A stretch of 64,000 nt of DNA from Aaosphaeria pasadenensis (Eukaryota > Ascomycota > Dothideomycetes > Pleosporales): NCBI GenBank assembly GCA_022813625.1, contig JAKLMB010000016.1:744001-808000 (forward strand), written 5' to 3'. The position numbers were made by a program, and so were the translations under genes. The first letter of the stretch is position 1, and the number at the start of each line of letters is the position of its first letter. The notes beneath the pieces were generated by a model, which saw only the letters and a list, made by a program, of their open reading frames with translations, was not told the origin of the DNA and did not search any database. Below are positions 34,869 through 46,330 of this stretch, one piece after another.

Positions 34869-36056
34869 CTACTCGTCCGCTGTGGCCTTTCTTCTGCCCC
34901 TAGTGTTTGGTTAGTTGGCTCGTGGGGATCTATTGGCAGAAGACATTACCTCTTCTGGGGTGCGGGCTTCTGCTCATCTTTGGCTGCAGCTTTCTTCCCG
35001 CGCTTGGGCTGTACCTCTTTAACCTCTTCCTCGTCACTCTCGTCTTTCATGACAGCAGCCTTCTTCGTTCGGGGAGCACTGGCCTTCGGAGCCGCCTTTC
35101 CGCGCGTTTTCTTAGGGGCGGGTGCTTCCTCCTCTTCAGTAACATCATCTTCGACAGGTTCGACGGGAGCCTTCTTGCCACGACCCTTCTTCGGCTTTGC
35201 CACTACCTCTTCGACATCGTCCTCTTCAGCCTTGACAGCAGCCTTCTTCGCGCGAGGCTTCTTGGTTTTGGGCTCCTCATCTGCAGCTTTTGCTGCTTTG
35301 GTAGCTGCTTGTTTACCGCGAGCCTTTTTGGGAGCTGGGGCTTCATCCTCTTCATCGGCAGCCTTTTTGCCGCGTCCGCGCTTCTTGCTGGGCTTGTCGT
35401 CCTATGCAAAGTTAGATCATCAAACCAGCAATGAGAACGAATGTGATCGCATACTTCGTCGGCATCCTTGTCTGCCTTCTTCTTGGAGGCTTTGACACGG
35501 AACCCAGCTTCGCCAGGTCGATTTACCTCAACGTCCTACCACATGTCAGAAGGTGAAGCCTTTGTGGTTCGGAATTTTCTACTGACACCCTTCCAGTCCT
35601 CGTCGGGGATATGGCCATTCTCGATAGCAAACTTGACTTTGGCCTGCAAGTCGTCTGGCAACTCATCGTAGCCATCAACAATATCGAGGTTGGAATCCGT
35701 GAATTCCTGCAGGTTCTTAATCTGTGCTGGAGTGACGCACCCCCTATTTGGTGATATTAGCGATTGCAGACCGATAATGTTGGAATCACTTACCAGTGTT
35801 TGTAGGCAAAGCTGGTGTGGTCTGTGCCGGGCAGAGTGAAGAGCGTACCAAAACGTAGCTCGCCCTTCAGAATCTTGACCGCGGCATCTTTGCATTCCTT
35901 GTTTTTGCACACGGCACGGTTGTTGGGGCAAATTTCTGTTTGAAGAAGTGAGCATGTTTTGTTCAAGGTGATTCCGATATAATCTTCACGATGATCGTAC
36001 AGTTAGGGAAATGAATCAGAGGACTAGTACATACCTACGCGGTAGCCTTCGGGCAT
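34869..36056 (-). CDS. PARP-type zinc-finger protein with Lys/Ala/Pro-rich tail
   Basis: Six exons on the minus strand (36056-36035, 35935-35794, 35743-35587, 35535-35455, 35401-34950, 34899-34869) give 294 aa; introns are 99, 50, 51, 53 and 50 nt. Residues about 8-95 form a PARP-type zinc finger. Predicted Zn ligands are Cys17, Cys22, His54 and Cys57 (in YKHWGCVTP), with the typical 'KILKGELRFGT' strand and 'PDDLQAKVKFAIENG' helix. This finger recognises DNA breaks in PARP1 and ligase III. No ADP-ribosyltransferase, ligase or phosphatase domain follows. Instead there is an intrinsically disordered tail repeating APAPKK-x-RGK-like modules separated by Asp/Glu runs, with several AT-hook/NLS-like RGRGKK patches. 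It is likely a nuclear DNA-end or chromatin binder. If the last intron (donor at 34949) is retained, the protein ends ten residues earlier at a TAA. Confidence 0.88.
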
Positions 36057-36589
36057 CTTGTTTGTTGGACGCGCTGCAGCACGTTTTGTTTGGGTGGTAA
36101 TTGAAGCTTTTGGGGAAGCTTTTGGGCGTTGTCGTGAGGTATCGACTGGCTCGAAACGCGTGACGTCTAACGATAGTAGACCTACCGCGGTTTACGGAAG
36201 TAAACGGTACACGCGGCTTGGTGATGCAAATAGTAGAGCAACAGGAAAAGCGGTGCTCCTTCTTCAGATAGACAGAGAAAAAGTTATGTGTATGAGAGTT
36301 GGTGAGTGAGTGAGTGAGTAAAGGGATGGAAACAGAGTAGGTATAAATTAAGTAGGCGTAAGTAGGCGTAGGCAGTGACAGCATCCCACAAGTTTGCCTG
36401 CAACAGCTCGAGCATTGACCATCTCAACCCCTCTGTCCAATGATAACGACTCTCCCATCTGATAGAATTTCGCGTCGGAACGCGGGAACATCCAATGTCG
36501 TCAACCATCGAAAAAATGAAATTATTGTCAATTGCCATCCTACGACTGACCACCACCCACCAACCCACCTCGCAATCCCTCGACCTTCA
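36057..36589. promoter_or_regulatory. bidirectional promoter between PARP-zinc-finger and mitochondrial protein genes
   Basis: Head-to-head spacing of 533 bp to the preferred start at 36590, or 383 bp if the earlier in-frame ATG at 36440 is used. It contains a short (TGAG)n repeat at about 36300-36320. Both genes must take their promoters from this stretch. Confidence 0.5.
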
Positions 36590-39500
36590 ATGTGCACTGC
36601 CAACGCATGGTCTCGCAGCGCCTTAACGCACGCTTTTCGGACAACAAGTCGAAGATCTCCCTCCGCCCTCACCGTCCCCGATTTCCTCGTTCCCGCCGCC
36701 GCTCGACTGCCATGTCGATCTCTGACCACCCGTGCGAATGTCGATACCAGTACCACCAGGCTTCGTCGCATAGATGATCATGTTGTATCGAATCCTGCCA
36801 CTACCTTTCGTGGACTCCATTCATCCGTTTACGCCGACCAACCGAGATCCTTCATCACTACCCAAATACCTCTACCACGTCCAGATGTTCGTAACAACAT
36901 CCACTCATGGCTAAAGAATTTCGACCTCTTCCTCCCGTCTCATTTGCGAGGCCTCTCGGACGCCACTCATCAAGATCAAGAGACCCATTACAAACCAACC
37001 TCTGTCGATTTTGCACGGTATCTGAATGAAGCACATGCTTCCGGACATGACCTGTTGAGCCATATAGGATTGGTCAATAAGCAGTGGCCGACTGTGGTGT
37101 GGATCGTGAAAAAGCTTATGGAGGATGGAGTTCATACAAGTGAACCTAGTTTACGACCTGAACCGCTTCCATTTCTGGAGTCGGAAGACTCAGTGCCGGG
37201 CTCGTTGGATGCGCTCACTGGGGCACCTATTATCATACCCCATTCACGTCCAGTAGCGACTTTACTACAATGCAGTTTAGATGAGGCTACAGCTGCCCCT
37301 GATTCAATTGATCCCGGACATGTCTCGGTGAAGAAAGCTCTAGGACTGGTCTGGCGCAGCTTAGGCTTCATGATTCTTGCAGCGACAGAGGATGGCAAAT
37401 CTGGAGAACCGAAGGTTATGTTACATGTGCTGGAGATTATCGCCTACCTCCACCATGCAGGTTTAATTCCTGACTCAATCTATACGCAAAGACCTTTCCC
37501 AGACAGTCATGCCATACAACAGCCGCCCACACTCCATCTTCTATCGTCCAAGATCCTTACCGCTCTCTCCGATGCCTCATGGAGAGCCCACGAGGCTTCC
37601 GCCACAAACGCCAAAGACCGTAAGAACGCATCCTATTTTCTCGGACATGAGATTCCTGGTTCACGGTATAAAGTACAAGTCCAAGAAGTCGCGCCGGAAC
37701 TTTGGCTTGAGTTGGTACTTTGGTCTTGTCTACATGGCGGTTGGATACTAGACGGTGCAGTCATCTTGGAGAAAATGCACGCAAGAGGTGGTGATTCTCC
37801 ATGGAAGCTCATCAGCTGGCGGGAGTTATTGAACGCCGAGCAAGAAGAATCCGCTCCAGGCTGGCGACTTTTCGGGCAACGAGCCCAAGTGGAAGCAACG
37901 AAAGCCCAGGATCGCGCACGAGCGCATCATACCATCAGCAGTGAAATAGTCACGGCGTTCATCGATGGCCTTGTCAGTTTGGTTCGTGTCGGTGTTGGCG
38001 CTCGAGGAACCGATCCTGATGAATTGATTGATCATATCAAGAGCTTGAAACAAATCTTAGATACAAACGCCCTCAGCCTGGGGTACGCAAATTGGGATAC
38101 CATAGTCGTCCGCCTGATCGAATCCGGAGGCATCGTTCCGGAGACACGCCCAGAGCTTGCGCTCAAACTCGTTGACCTAGCATCTCGATTTGGTTCCGAA
38201 GTGGCCTCCGCAAATGCGCCTCCTCGGACTGCAGGACCTGGTGCTTCACCGCCCTACTTCTTCGAGCCTTCGGCAACGTCCATCAGCATTCTTCATCGTA
38301 CCATGCGCTCATTTGTCAAGCTCGGGGGCATATCAGGCGCAATGACCACACTCAACACTTTGCAAGAATTCACCGACGCCAACAAGCAGAGATCCGTAGA
38401 ACGATTCTTCGAATCACTGAGGACAGCCAACCCTGGGAGCTCTGAACTCAACGCCGATTCGCCGGTCGAGTTTCCTGCTTTCGAACCGCAACTCCCGATC
38501 CCTCTCCTAGCTCGGTTGCTTGATCTTGCTACCGATGCTAAGCTGTACGATCTCGGACGTGCTTTCTTGGATTCTGACGCCTTGGATGGCCCGTTGATAA
38601 AGCGTGAAATGTATGCGCACTGGAACATGGCCGCGTCCCTTGTCAAATATGGTACATTGGCTGGGGACAACGACCTGGTCATGGAGATTGTGAAAAAGAC
38701 TGGAGCTTGGAGCAGTGAATCAAATGCTCAACAGCTTCCCCCTCCGCTCGTAATCGCATTGATCTGTTGCCAGATCCGGCTACAGAACTGGGAGTCTGTG
38801 AAGGGGATGCAGGGATACATGAGCAAGAACCCCCAATACCAGCCTCGACCTATAATTATCGCCACATTTGTAGCGGAGCTTCTTCGATTGTCCAACGATG
38901 CGCAATCGAAAGGCAGAGAGAAGGCCTGTGAAGCCTTCGAGTCGTTGCTCTTCGACTGGGAGCACTTCCTCATGCATGAATTGAGAAGTGAAGTATATTG
39001 CATGCTTGGCATTCTTTCTTCAGTGGATTCGACATGGAAAGACTTCGCCTCGAAGTTCCTTGCCATGTCTGCACGTTTGAAGGTCACGCTATCTACGAAG
39101 AACTTCAATGAGGTCCTGCAAGGTGTCTTGGACGGATACGGGAGTTTCAAGGGCATGGAACTGGCGGAAAGATGGTGCCACGATGCACCAAAAGCATACG
39201 AAACATACAAAAGCCCTGGCGGAGTGCCCACTATGCCTCGTTTCCGCGCAGGGCCGGGCGAAGAATACGCACACCAGCCCGACGACATCGTGATCCAGCA
39301 AGCCTCTGGCTCCCAGCTTGTCCTCCAAGGACGAGTGTCCGCCAACAGACAGACAGTCTGGGCCATCATCCGCAAAGCGCAGCAAGAGCTGGCCGAGCAC
39401 GACGCCAACGACGCTGTCCCGACCAGCGATACGCGCATGCAGGCCCGCGAGACGCTGCGGTGGGCGGCAAAGATGCTCTACTACATGGGCTCCGAGCACG

Positions 39501-39607
39501 AAGACATCGTGAGGGACTTCGGTCCCCTCGCCCAGGTGGCGGAACTCGAGGCTCCTCCGCTGCCTCGCAGTATGATCGGCATTTCGGAGGATCCGCAAAG
39601 CAGTTAG
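36590..39607 (+). CDS. large intronless predicted mitochondrial protein, helical-repeat-like
   Basis: A 3.0-kb uninterrupted frame of 1005 aa from 36590; an in-frame ATG at 36440 would add 50 residues. The N-terminus after 36590 is rich in Arg, Ser, Thr and Ala with almost no acids for about 50 residues (TANAWSRSALTHAFRTTSRR...RSLTTRANV), a good mitochondrial presequence. The rest is alpha-helical and leucine-rich with recurring paired-helix segments ('WPTVVWIVKKLMEDG', 'LVDLASRFGSEVA', 'VLEIIAYLHHAGLIPD', 'GAMTTLNTLQEF', 'LARLLDLATDAKLYDLGRAFL'). That pattern suggests a PPR/TPR-like superhelix such as mitochondrial RNA-binding or complex-I assembly factors (CIA84-like). I cannot name it firmly. 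No catalytic motif is visible. Confidence 0.75.
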   Translation: MCTANAWSRSALTHAFRTTSRRSPSALTVPDFLVPAAARLPCRSLTTRANVDTSTTRLRRIDDHVVSNPATTFRGLHSSVYADQPRSFITTQIPLPRPDVRNNIHSWLKNFDLFLPSHLRGLSDATHQDQETHYKPTSVDFARYLNEAHASGHDLLSHIGLVNKQWPTVVWIVKKLMEDGVHTSEPSLRPEPLPFLESEDSVPGSLDALTGAPIIIPHSRPVATLLQCSLDEATAAPDSIDPGHVSVKKALGLVWRSLGFMILAATEDGKSGEPKVMLHVLEIIAYLHHAGLIPDSIYTQRPFPDSHAIQQPPTLHLLSSKILTALSDASWRAHEASATNAKDRKNASYFLGHEIPGSRYKVQVQEVAPELWLELVLWSCLHGGWILDGAVILEKMHARGGDSPWKLISWRELLNAEQEESAPGWRLFGQRAQVEATKAQDRARAHHTISSEIVTAFIDGLVSLVRVGVGARGTDPDELIDHIKSLKQILDTNALSLGYANWDTIVVRLIESGGIVPETRPELALKLVDLASRFGSEVASANAPPRTAGPGASPPYFFEPSATSISILHRTMRSFVKLGGISGAMTTLNTLQEFTDANKQRSVERFFESLRTANPGSSELNADSPVEFPAFEPQLPIPLLARLLDLATDAKLYDLGRAFLDSDALDGPLIKREMYAHWNMAASLVKYGTLAGDNDLVMEIVKKTGAWSSESNAQQLPPPLVIALICCQIRLQNWESVKGMQGYMSKNPQYQPRPIIIATFVAELLRLSNDAQSKGREKACEAFESLLFDWEHFLMHELRSEVYCMLGILSSVDSTWKDFASKFLAMSARLKVTLSTKNFNEVLQGVLDGYGSFKGMELAERWCHDAPKAYETYKSPGGVPTMPRFRAGPGEEYAHQPDDIVIQQASGSQLVLQGRVSANRQTVWAIIRKAQQELAEHDANDAVPTSDTRMQARETLRWAAKMLYYMGSEHEDIVRDFGPLAQVAELEAPPLPRSMIGISEDPQSS

Positions 39608-42504
39608 CATTCCGCTCTAGATGTACCCAGCCAGCTACTAGAGTAGGAAGGAAGTTTTCGAGGTTACGTGGGCGCGGATCCACTGCTCGGCGGAGAGCGC
39701 AGTCACCGCCCCGTATGCATCCACGTCCCTGGTGCCTAGATAGAATCCAAAAGAAAAAAAAAATATAATTGACACGATTCCTCTCCGCCTTCTAACACCA
39801 CCACGTGATGCACCATACTAGACCCTTGATGCACTTACCTTCGTTCCCATACGGAGAAAGCAATTGGCACAAAAGTTGCCGTAAAAGATGAATGTAACCG
39901 CCAATCTCCCCCTTCCACATACTCACTCACATTCACACAAAGCACCCACTTCGACGTCTAACGACTTCCATCACGGGACCATCCAAAATAAAATCAATAC
40001 ATAGGGCTGGCCTAAGAAGACCCGAAGCTAACAAACTATCCTATGTCTTGCATGGCGTGGCGTGGCGGTGGCACGGTGGACTTTCTTTTTTTTTCTCCGT
40101 ACATACGTATACCGTAGGGAGTCTACACATGTACGGCCATGAATCATTCGTTCGAAGTAGAAGCTTCGTCTAGTGTACACATTTCACGTACAATTGACTT
40201 ATTCATCTAGTCTAGGTGGGGATTTGGACCCTGTTTTTTTCTTTTGTGAGGGGCAAGAAAAGTAGTGGAGGATCTTGGAAGAGGGAGAGGTGCTCGTTTC
40301 GTGGCGGGCGAGATGGGACCGGTACACCGCTGTTTGTATGTATTGTATCTGCAGGGAGAGTGGGTACCTGGGCAGACAGATGTATCTCTGGCAGGGTACG
40401 TACGGTACGGTGCGGTACGATTGGCCTCACGGTGTCGATTTTTTGGCGCCGGAATGTGTAAAGGAAAGGGAGAGAGGGAGGGGCATAACAGCTACGACTA
40501 CGTATGCAACAGAGGGGTCCCTGTGGGCGTTTGGCAACTATCGGTCGGTCGGGCAGGGACCTGGTTTGGTACGGAGATATCGTGGACTAATTAGTGTAAT
40601 CGTGAAGTGGAGGTTTTGGAAGGTGTTTTAGTGGGAGGAGAATGCCTGTGCGGTGCTGTGCTATTGCGTGCACGACAGCGAGCGTCCCCCAGAGTTTGAC
40701 CTTTGTAGGGAGGTAGCTATGTACAACATAATTACCTAAATTGGGGCTAGGTATGGGAGCTCGTAGTCTATTCATGAGTACGGAGTAACTAGGCACTTAT
40801 TCTACACGTGAGGGCGAGGAGCTCGGATGTTGCAATGCAGAGACGGCGGACGTCGCCGGGGAGCACCGCAGGTAAGGGCATGTGCATACAGCGGACGGCA
40901 GAGAGGTGCATAGCATACGTACGGATAGCTACGAGGCATGTATGCACCAATGGCACTCGGATCTTCGTATGTTATGTCGGCACGGTTGCAACAAGCTGTA
41001 CGGAGGATCTTCACTCGCTGTCCACCTAGTCAGATACGATTTCTTTCGTCATTGACCACTAAGAGATCAGTTGTTAGTAGGCAAGTCACCAGTGCGGAGT
41101 ATGTTGTCATTTCGAGGCACGTTATGATGATTGAAAGAAAAAAACTTTCTTAAGGCTAAGTCTAGTTACGAGGTTGAAAGGGCCCGCCGCGGATGATGAT
41201 GGAAAGGCCCAAGTAGGGCCGGTCAATGAGGCCTCCGTACTCACCAGAGCTAGCCGCGGCGTTTCTGTCTTGTTTTCTGGACTTTTTTTTACGGCCGGGT
41301 GCTGCTGCAAGGCGATCGTAATGAAGAAGAGGTTAAGCGTGCACAAACAGCAATTGGTGCTACTGCTCATGATGATGGGGTGTTTAATTAAGCGGTTGCA
41401 GAAGAGAGGAGAAGAAAGAGAAAGAAAGAAAAGATACTAGGCCATGACGACGAAAACAGAGGATCTGACATGGATTCAATAATGATCAATCTATCCGCGC
41501 TGCAGTGACTGGCAAGGATGGGCGTCGCAGAGACCGGCCAGTGTTTTACTTGGCACCAATTGCATTCTTCCGTTGTCGATTGTCCAGTACGAAGGGTGGT
41601 TTTTTTCTGATTCTGAAAAAAGTACGATGGGCTAGCGTGAGTAGTGGGCTCACCAAAAGGCCGTTTGCCCTCTTTTTGCAGTTACCTTGCTTGACACCAT
41701 CGGCGGCACCTCAGTGGCTTCGCAGTGGTAAGCATTGGCTCTGGGCTCTAAGCAGTGTCCTGCGGATGTAAGATGCCTTTGGTTGGGCGCCGGCATGGGT
41801 TTTAGCACAGCACTAGGAGGCTATTTTGTGCTATTCATGAGTGGCCCGGTGGGGTCATCAAGCCATGGTGGTTTTTTCTACCTTGCCCCTCGGGTTGTAG
41901 GCGAGCAGGCAGGTAGGCACGCGACTGGGGTGGTGTTTTGGCCACCCTGCGGTTGTTGTTACTGTCGTCGTTTCGTCACTCGATGTTGTCGTGATGGTGG
42001 TGCTGGTGTTTCTGCTTCAATCAAAGTCGAAAGTTGCGAGTGTAATGAAGATGAAGCGCAAAAAATTATGGATAGAATTTTGAAGTTATGTGTGGGGTCG
42101 TCGCTTATCCCAAATGGGTAATAATGTCTTGGAAGGGGAGTCAGAGATGTCAACAAGGCATTAATTGGCTGGTCTTGTCTGTTAGATGGGAGTCATCCGA
42201 GGGGCTCGATGAACACATGGCGTATGGGACATGGTAATAATGGTCAATCAGAGGATTGATTCCGTGGAGAGGCAACATCAAAGGTCAATCATGTCGAAAG
42301 GTCGACGTCCTTGAGCAAGGTCATAATAATAGTAGAGGGGAAATTACGTGCTGTGATTGGTCGTATTCGCAACTCCCGCCGGTTCCTTCCTCCACCTCTG
42401 ACGACTCATCCAAATCTCACCGCTGCTTCTGCCTCTCCCTCGGGTTAGTGCCATACCCAGACAGGTATAGCGCCCCATCTCTCCAAAAATCATTCCTCCC
42501 GCCG

Positions 42505-42545
42505 TTGTCACCTTGCCTTTTCTTCTTCTTCTTCCTTTCTTTCTG
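42505..42545 (+). promoter_or_regulatory. pyrimidine-rich tract, probable core promoter element
   Basis: A dense CT tract (tcttcttcttcttcctttct) upstream of the acidic protein gene. Such tracts commonly lie just before transcription starts in filamentous ascomycetes. Inference only. Confidence 0.4.
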
Positions 42546-42647
42546 TTCCATCCCCTCCATAACCACTACACTCCAAAAGTCCCAATCCAGAAACAACAAG
42601 TAACCCATATCAACTTACCCTATACATATCCCTTCTTCGTCGAGACA

Positions 42648-42674
42648 ATGCCGCAGGCCATCGCTGAGCTCTAA
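42648..42674 (+). promoter_or_regulatory. short upstream ORF (8 codons)
   Basis: ATG with A at -3 (gacaATGcc), followed by seven codons and TAA, encoding MPQAIAEL. It is the only ATG found between the CT tract and the main start at 43138. If the transcript starts at the tract, ribosomes would meet it first, implying translational control of the acidic protein. Confidence 0.4.
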
Positions 42675-43137
42675 ATCCCCTCTGGGAGGTCCGCCGCCTA
42701 TCGCGGGCCTTCCCAGCCGGCACAGCTCACGAGAATTTCAACCTCTACGACGACGATACAAATCCTTCGACTGGCGAGTAGCAATACTACCCGCACTCGA
42801 TCACTACCCATTTGACACATCGTCTGGCCTGCTACACCACCGATTTCACGCTCGCATTGTCTGTTCTACAGTCTCAACGCCGCCCTCAAGAACATCGACA
42901 TCCGCATAAGGGCTCAACATAGTTAAGAGCCTTTCGGACACCAGTATACCACAAGATTTTACCAAACGAACGCCGTTTCCTTGAATCCCTTCCTGACTAC
43001 TCCGATAATCCTCTTCTCCACCCGAAGATTCCTTCCCCCCACGACTCTATTCCTTCTTCTTATCTCGAATCACTTTACCTACGACTTCGACACATAACCC
43101 GCCCTCCAATACCTACTGCAAACACACTCGATCCACA

Positions 43138-45482
43138 ATGGCAAATCAAACAAAAATGCGAACATCAGCGCAGGCCAATGGCGGCAAGCTCTTGCATGAG
43201 CATATGCTGTCCCATGATATGCCTCGCCACCGCATCGAACGCTCCCCTTCGGATGACACCACACAGGGAAGCAAGCAACACAATGGCAGTGGCAGCAACA
43301 GCCAATCCAACTCTGAAGACGAAGCAAACGAAGATGACGAGGAAGACAGTAGTGCTAGTCAAGAAGACGACAAAGAAGACGACGACGATGCAGACATTTT
43401 TGCCCCGTCTCATGGTCTTGGCAAGGGCAAAGGTCTTCGCCCTGCCATTCGCATTGAGCCCGCTGATGGTGACGATTCTCACGACGAGGTTGTATCCCAT
43501 GGGGCGGGGCGCACGAACAGTAATGATTCCATCATGAATCTGTTCCGTAACAACGCCAACAGTAAGAAGCGTACATTCAGCAATCTCTCCAGCACTTCCG
43601 TCCTATTCGGAGATGAAGACGGGCCCTCAGCTTTCCCTCGCCCTAAGATGGCCCGAAGGCTGAGTCGTACTGTCGACAACGGACTACTAACCTATCAAGA
43701 AGCATCCAATGGTGTGGATGAGAACGCAATTGCCAGCTCAGATGATGAAAACAATGACTTAGACGATGATGAGGATTATAGTGGTGTACTGGAAGTCCCC
43801 GACGACGAGACCGATCCTGAGATGATGGAGCAAGAAGAAGAACATTTCATCATTCGAGAAGAAGAGCAGCATGGGAATGATCTGTTCTCAGCCCAATTCG
43901 ATCTTGGTCGACGACATAGTATTGGAAGCTATGGCAGCGACGACATCCTAAGCTTGTCCATGGGAGATCCGCTCACTTTCACTGACCTTGATTTTGCTCC
44001 CAACGATCATGGATTTGGTCAATTCTTTGAAGCCGAACCCCCCCTTCCCGCTTCCCCAGAACCACTCTCTAAAAGAAAATTCTCTGATAGTTCCGCGAAA
44101 CGTGTGCGTTTCGATGACGAGGTTCAAGTATCAGACAGCTCCAGCGATACGTCGTCGGAGCTCGATAGTTCCACCTTCCCAGATCTCTTCATGGAACAAG
44201 AAAAGCTCCCCCCTAGTATTTACCAGGAGCTTCTTCTAGAAGACATTGACTCTGATGTTGCCGATCTGCCGTCCGACATATCCGAGCAGTCCTACTGGGA
44301 CGTCGGACAGGACGAGCCTCACAACCTGGGATCCCTGAATGCCAACGAGCTTGACGATTCCTCTGACCCGGGCTCGAGCGGATATGAAAGTATGCTGACA
44401 TCCTGCTTGCTCGTCGTTTCCTTATTTGCTAACAAACTTTCTCAGCCGACATGGGTGACACTACTGACGAGTATGATTCTGATTTTGGCGATGAACCTCC
44501 CAACCCAAGAACTCCTCGAACAAAGAGGTCTGTTCTTCGTCGCCCAGCTTCAGCTCCCACTTCTAGAGTATCAAGTCCCAATCCATTTAGGCGTGGCTCT
44601 GTTGTTCCTCCACCCCGTGGAGTTTTCATCCATGACGACAGCAGCAAGGCGATTGCCGTTACCGATAGGTTCACCAAGACTATTACCTTCTACCGCCCCA
44701 GGTCTGCTCTCGGCCTTCAAATTTCATACGATAGCACCAGCAGCACCGCAAACAACAGCCCGCGAGCATCTCTCCTGCAGCTGAATGCATCCGATAGCGA
44801 GATCAACAACGATATGCTCAGCAATGCCTTCATGGGCTCAGACATAATGTTCTCAGGCTTGTTTGGCAATAGCCAGAACAATGCTTTGATGTTTGGAGGT
44901 GACAGCATTGGACCACCCGAAGCCTTCTATCCGTTCGTCAACATCGAAAATGGCAATGTCATGAGTGACGAGGACGAGTACGACGACGACGAGGACTACG
45001 AGGACGATCTCAATCTGGCTGATTTCATGGACTTCGGACCCGACGTAGACGATACCGATATCGACCAAGACGATGAAACGGACGTCCCAACAACCCCAGC
45101 TACCGCCCGGGCGGCAGCTCAGGGTTCTACTCCAGCCCAACCTACCCCATATGCCGAGACCCCCTCTTCAGTCTCACGCAACGTCTCCGATGCCATGCTG
45201 GAACATTTCGACAGAGCCAACGTCACTGCATTCCGAAACAACCAAAACCGCTACCGCGACATCGCCCGTCTTCCTCACGACCCACACGTGCGAGCTTCGG
45301 TCTCAAAGCCAATTCGTTCCGGCCGATCCGCTGAGGCACTCATGTCGCCTCTTCGGAAGCGAAGCACCATGCCCAGGAAACACCGCAATTCTCCTTTCGC
45401 TGGAGTAGCAAAGGCGACTAGCAGGCTCCAATCATCCGTCATGAATTCCCGTCGTGGACCTCCAATGGGCACATTCTCCTAG
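43138..45482 (+). CDS. large acidic Ser/Asp-rich fungal protein of unknown function
   Basis: Exons 43138-44389 and 44446-45482 give 762 aa; the 56-nt intron has GTATGC, a CTAAC branch and CTCAG. The protein is mostly disordered and acidic (repeated runs such as EDEANEDDEEDS, DDEDYEDD). Several short ordered, conserved-looking blocks stand out: 'SIMNLFRNNANSKKRTFSNLSSTSVLFG' near 130-160, 'KRVRFDDEVQVSDSSSD' near 320, 'SKAIAVTDRFTKTITFYRP' after the intron, and a basic C-terminus (LRKRSTMPRKHRNSPF). Arg/Lys patches next to Ser/Pro suggest a phosphorylated nuclear protein, but that is inference. The RVRFD block resembles a protein-phosphatase-1 docking (RVxF) motif. No enzymatic domain is visible. 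The long upstream region with a uORF hints at a regulatory gene. Confidence 0.8.
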
Positions 45483-46330
45483 TGTGTATCTATCGCGATC
45501 CCTAGGTGGTCCTCATCCCCAAGGTCAATAATGTGTATTCAATGCTCTTGTTGAAAACGTTAGTTTTCATGCTTGAGTAGACCTTCCAAAAGAATTTTGG
45601 GTTATGCAGCCGCATAACCTCACGATATCCACGGCCTTTTCTACTTCCTGTTATTTCGTAGGCCTGTATTGATATGGCGGCGACTGGCCGCAAAAAGCAG
45701 ATGTTACCTTTTTAGAGTATCATTGACGCGACTTGTCCTTGCCCATTTCCCTTCCATGTTATATGGATGATTTCCTCACTTTCATTACCCTCGATTTCTT
45801 TCTTTTGTTGGCAGAGCGCTTCTCCTGTCCTCAGTTTCAATGTCCCCCTCGGAGTTAGGTGGATCTTGGATGATATCATGTGCTCAGGATGGATGGGATT
45901 ATGGAGTTCGAGAGATCGGAATCAGTCCATGGTATGAGACCGCGAGGTCTTGTGCCATAAACTCGGAGGCTGGATTTTATTGGAGTCCGGATTCGAGAAG
46001 CGCATGCAAGATCTTCCCATTGTGTGTAGGAGTAGATCAGTGTACTTTGTCTTCCATATGGAGATACAATAACGAACTAAACATTCCACATTGTGTGCTT
46101 ATTGCAATCGTGACAGTCAATTATTTTATGTTTGTTTGTAGAACTTACTACCAATTGTATCGACTGTCACATGAAAGTAAATGAACCCATCTATCGCTTT
46201 GCTTGGCAATAACGAAGCATGACACGCGAGCCGATCAGGGACCGAGCTTGAGCACAGACGAGCGAGACCGACGTCACCTCACATTTTGTCAACATCCACC
46301 ATCCAGCAAAAGGTATCTTGAACGCCCATA
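45483..46330. other. intergenic between acidic protein and seipin genes
   Basis: Holds the 3' UTR of the acidic protein gene and the seipin promoter. A 114-codon frame at 45840-46184 has no domain and no introns and is probably chance. Confidence 0.45.

Larger units (their letters stand above)
39608..43137. other. 3.5-kb gene-free region upstream of the acidic protein gene
   Basis: No supported gene. The right third looks like the promoter and long 5' leader of the acidic protein: a CT-rich tract (about 42505-42545) is followed by about 590 bp with a single upstream ATG at 42648. G- and T-rich tracts around 40240-40480 and 41600-42000 produce several unstructured open frames. Confidence 0.5.

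Noticed and set aside
39172..39768. Plus-strand Arg/Pro-rich frame overlapping the end of the mitochondrial protein gene
   Set aside because: An alternate-frame shadow of a GC-rich coding end; Arg/Pro/Ser bias without a domain.
45840..46184. 114-codon plus-strand frame between two genes
   Set aside because: No domain or splice signals; lies in the expected 3' UTR/promoter zone.
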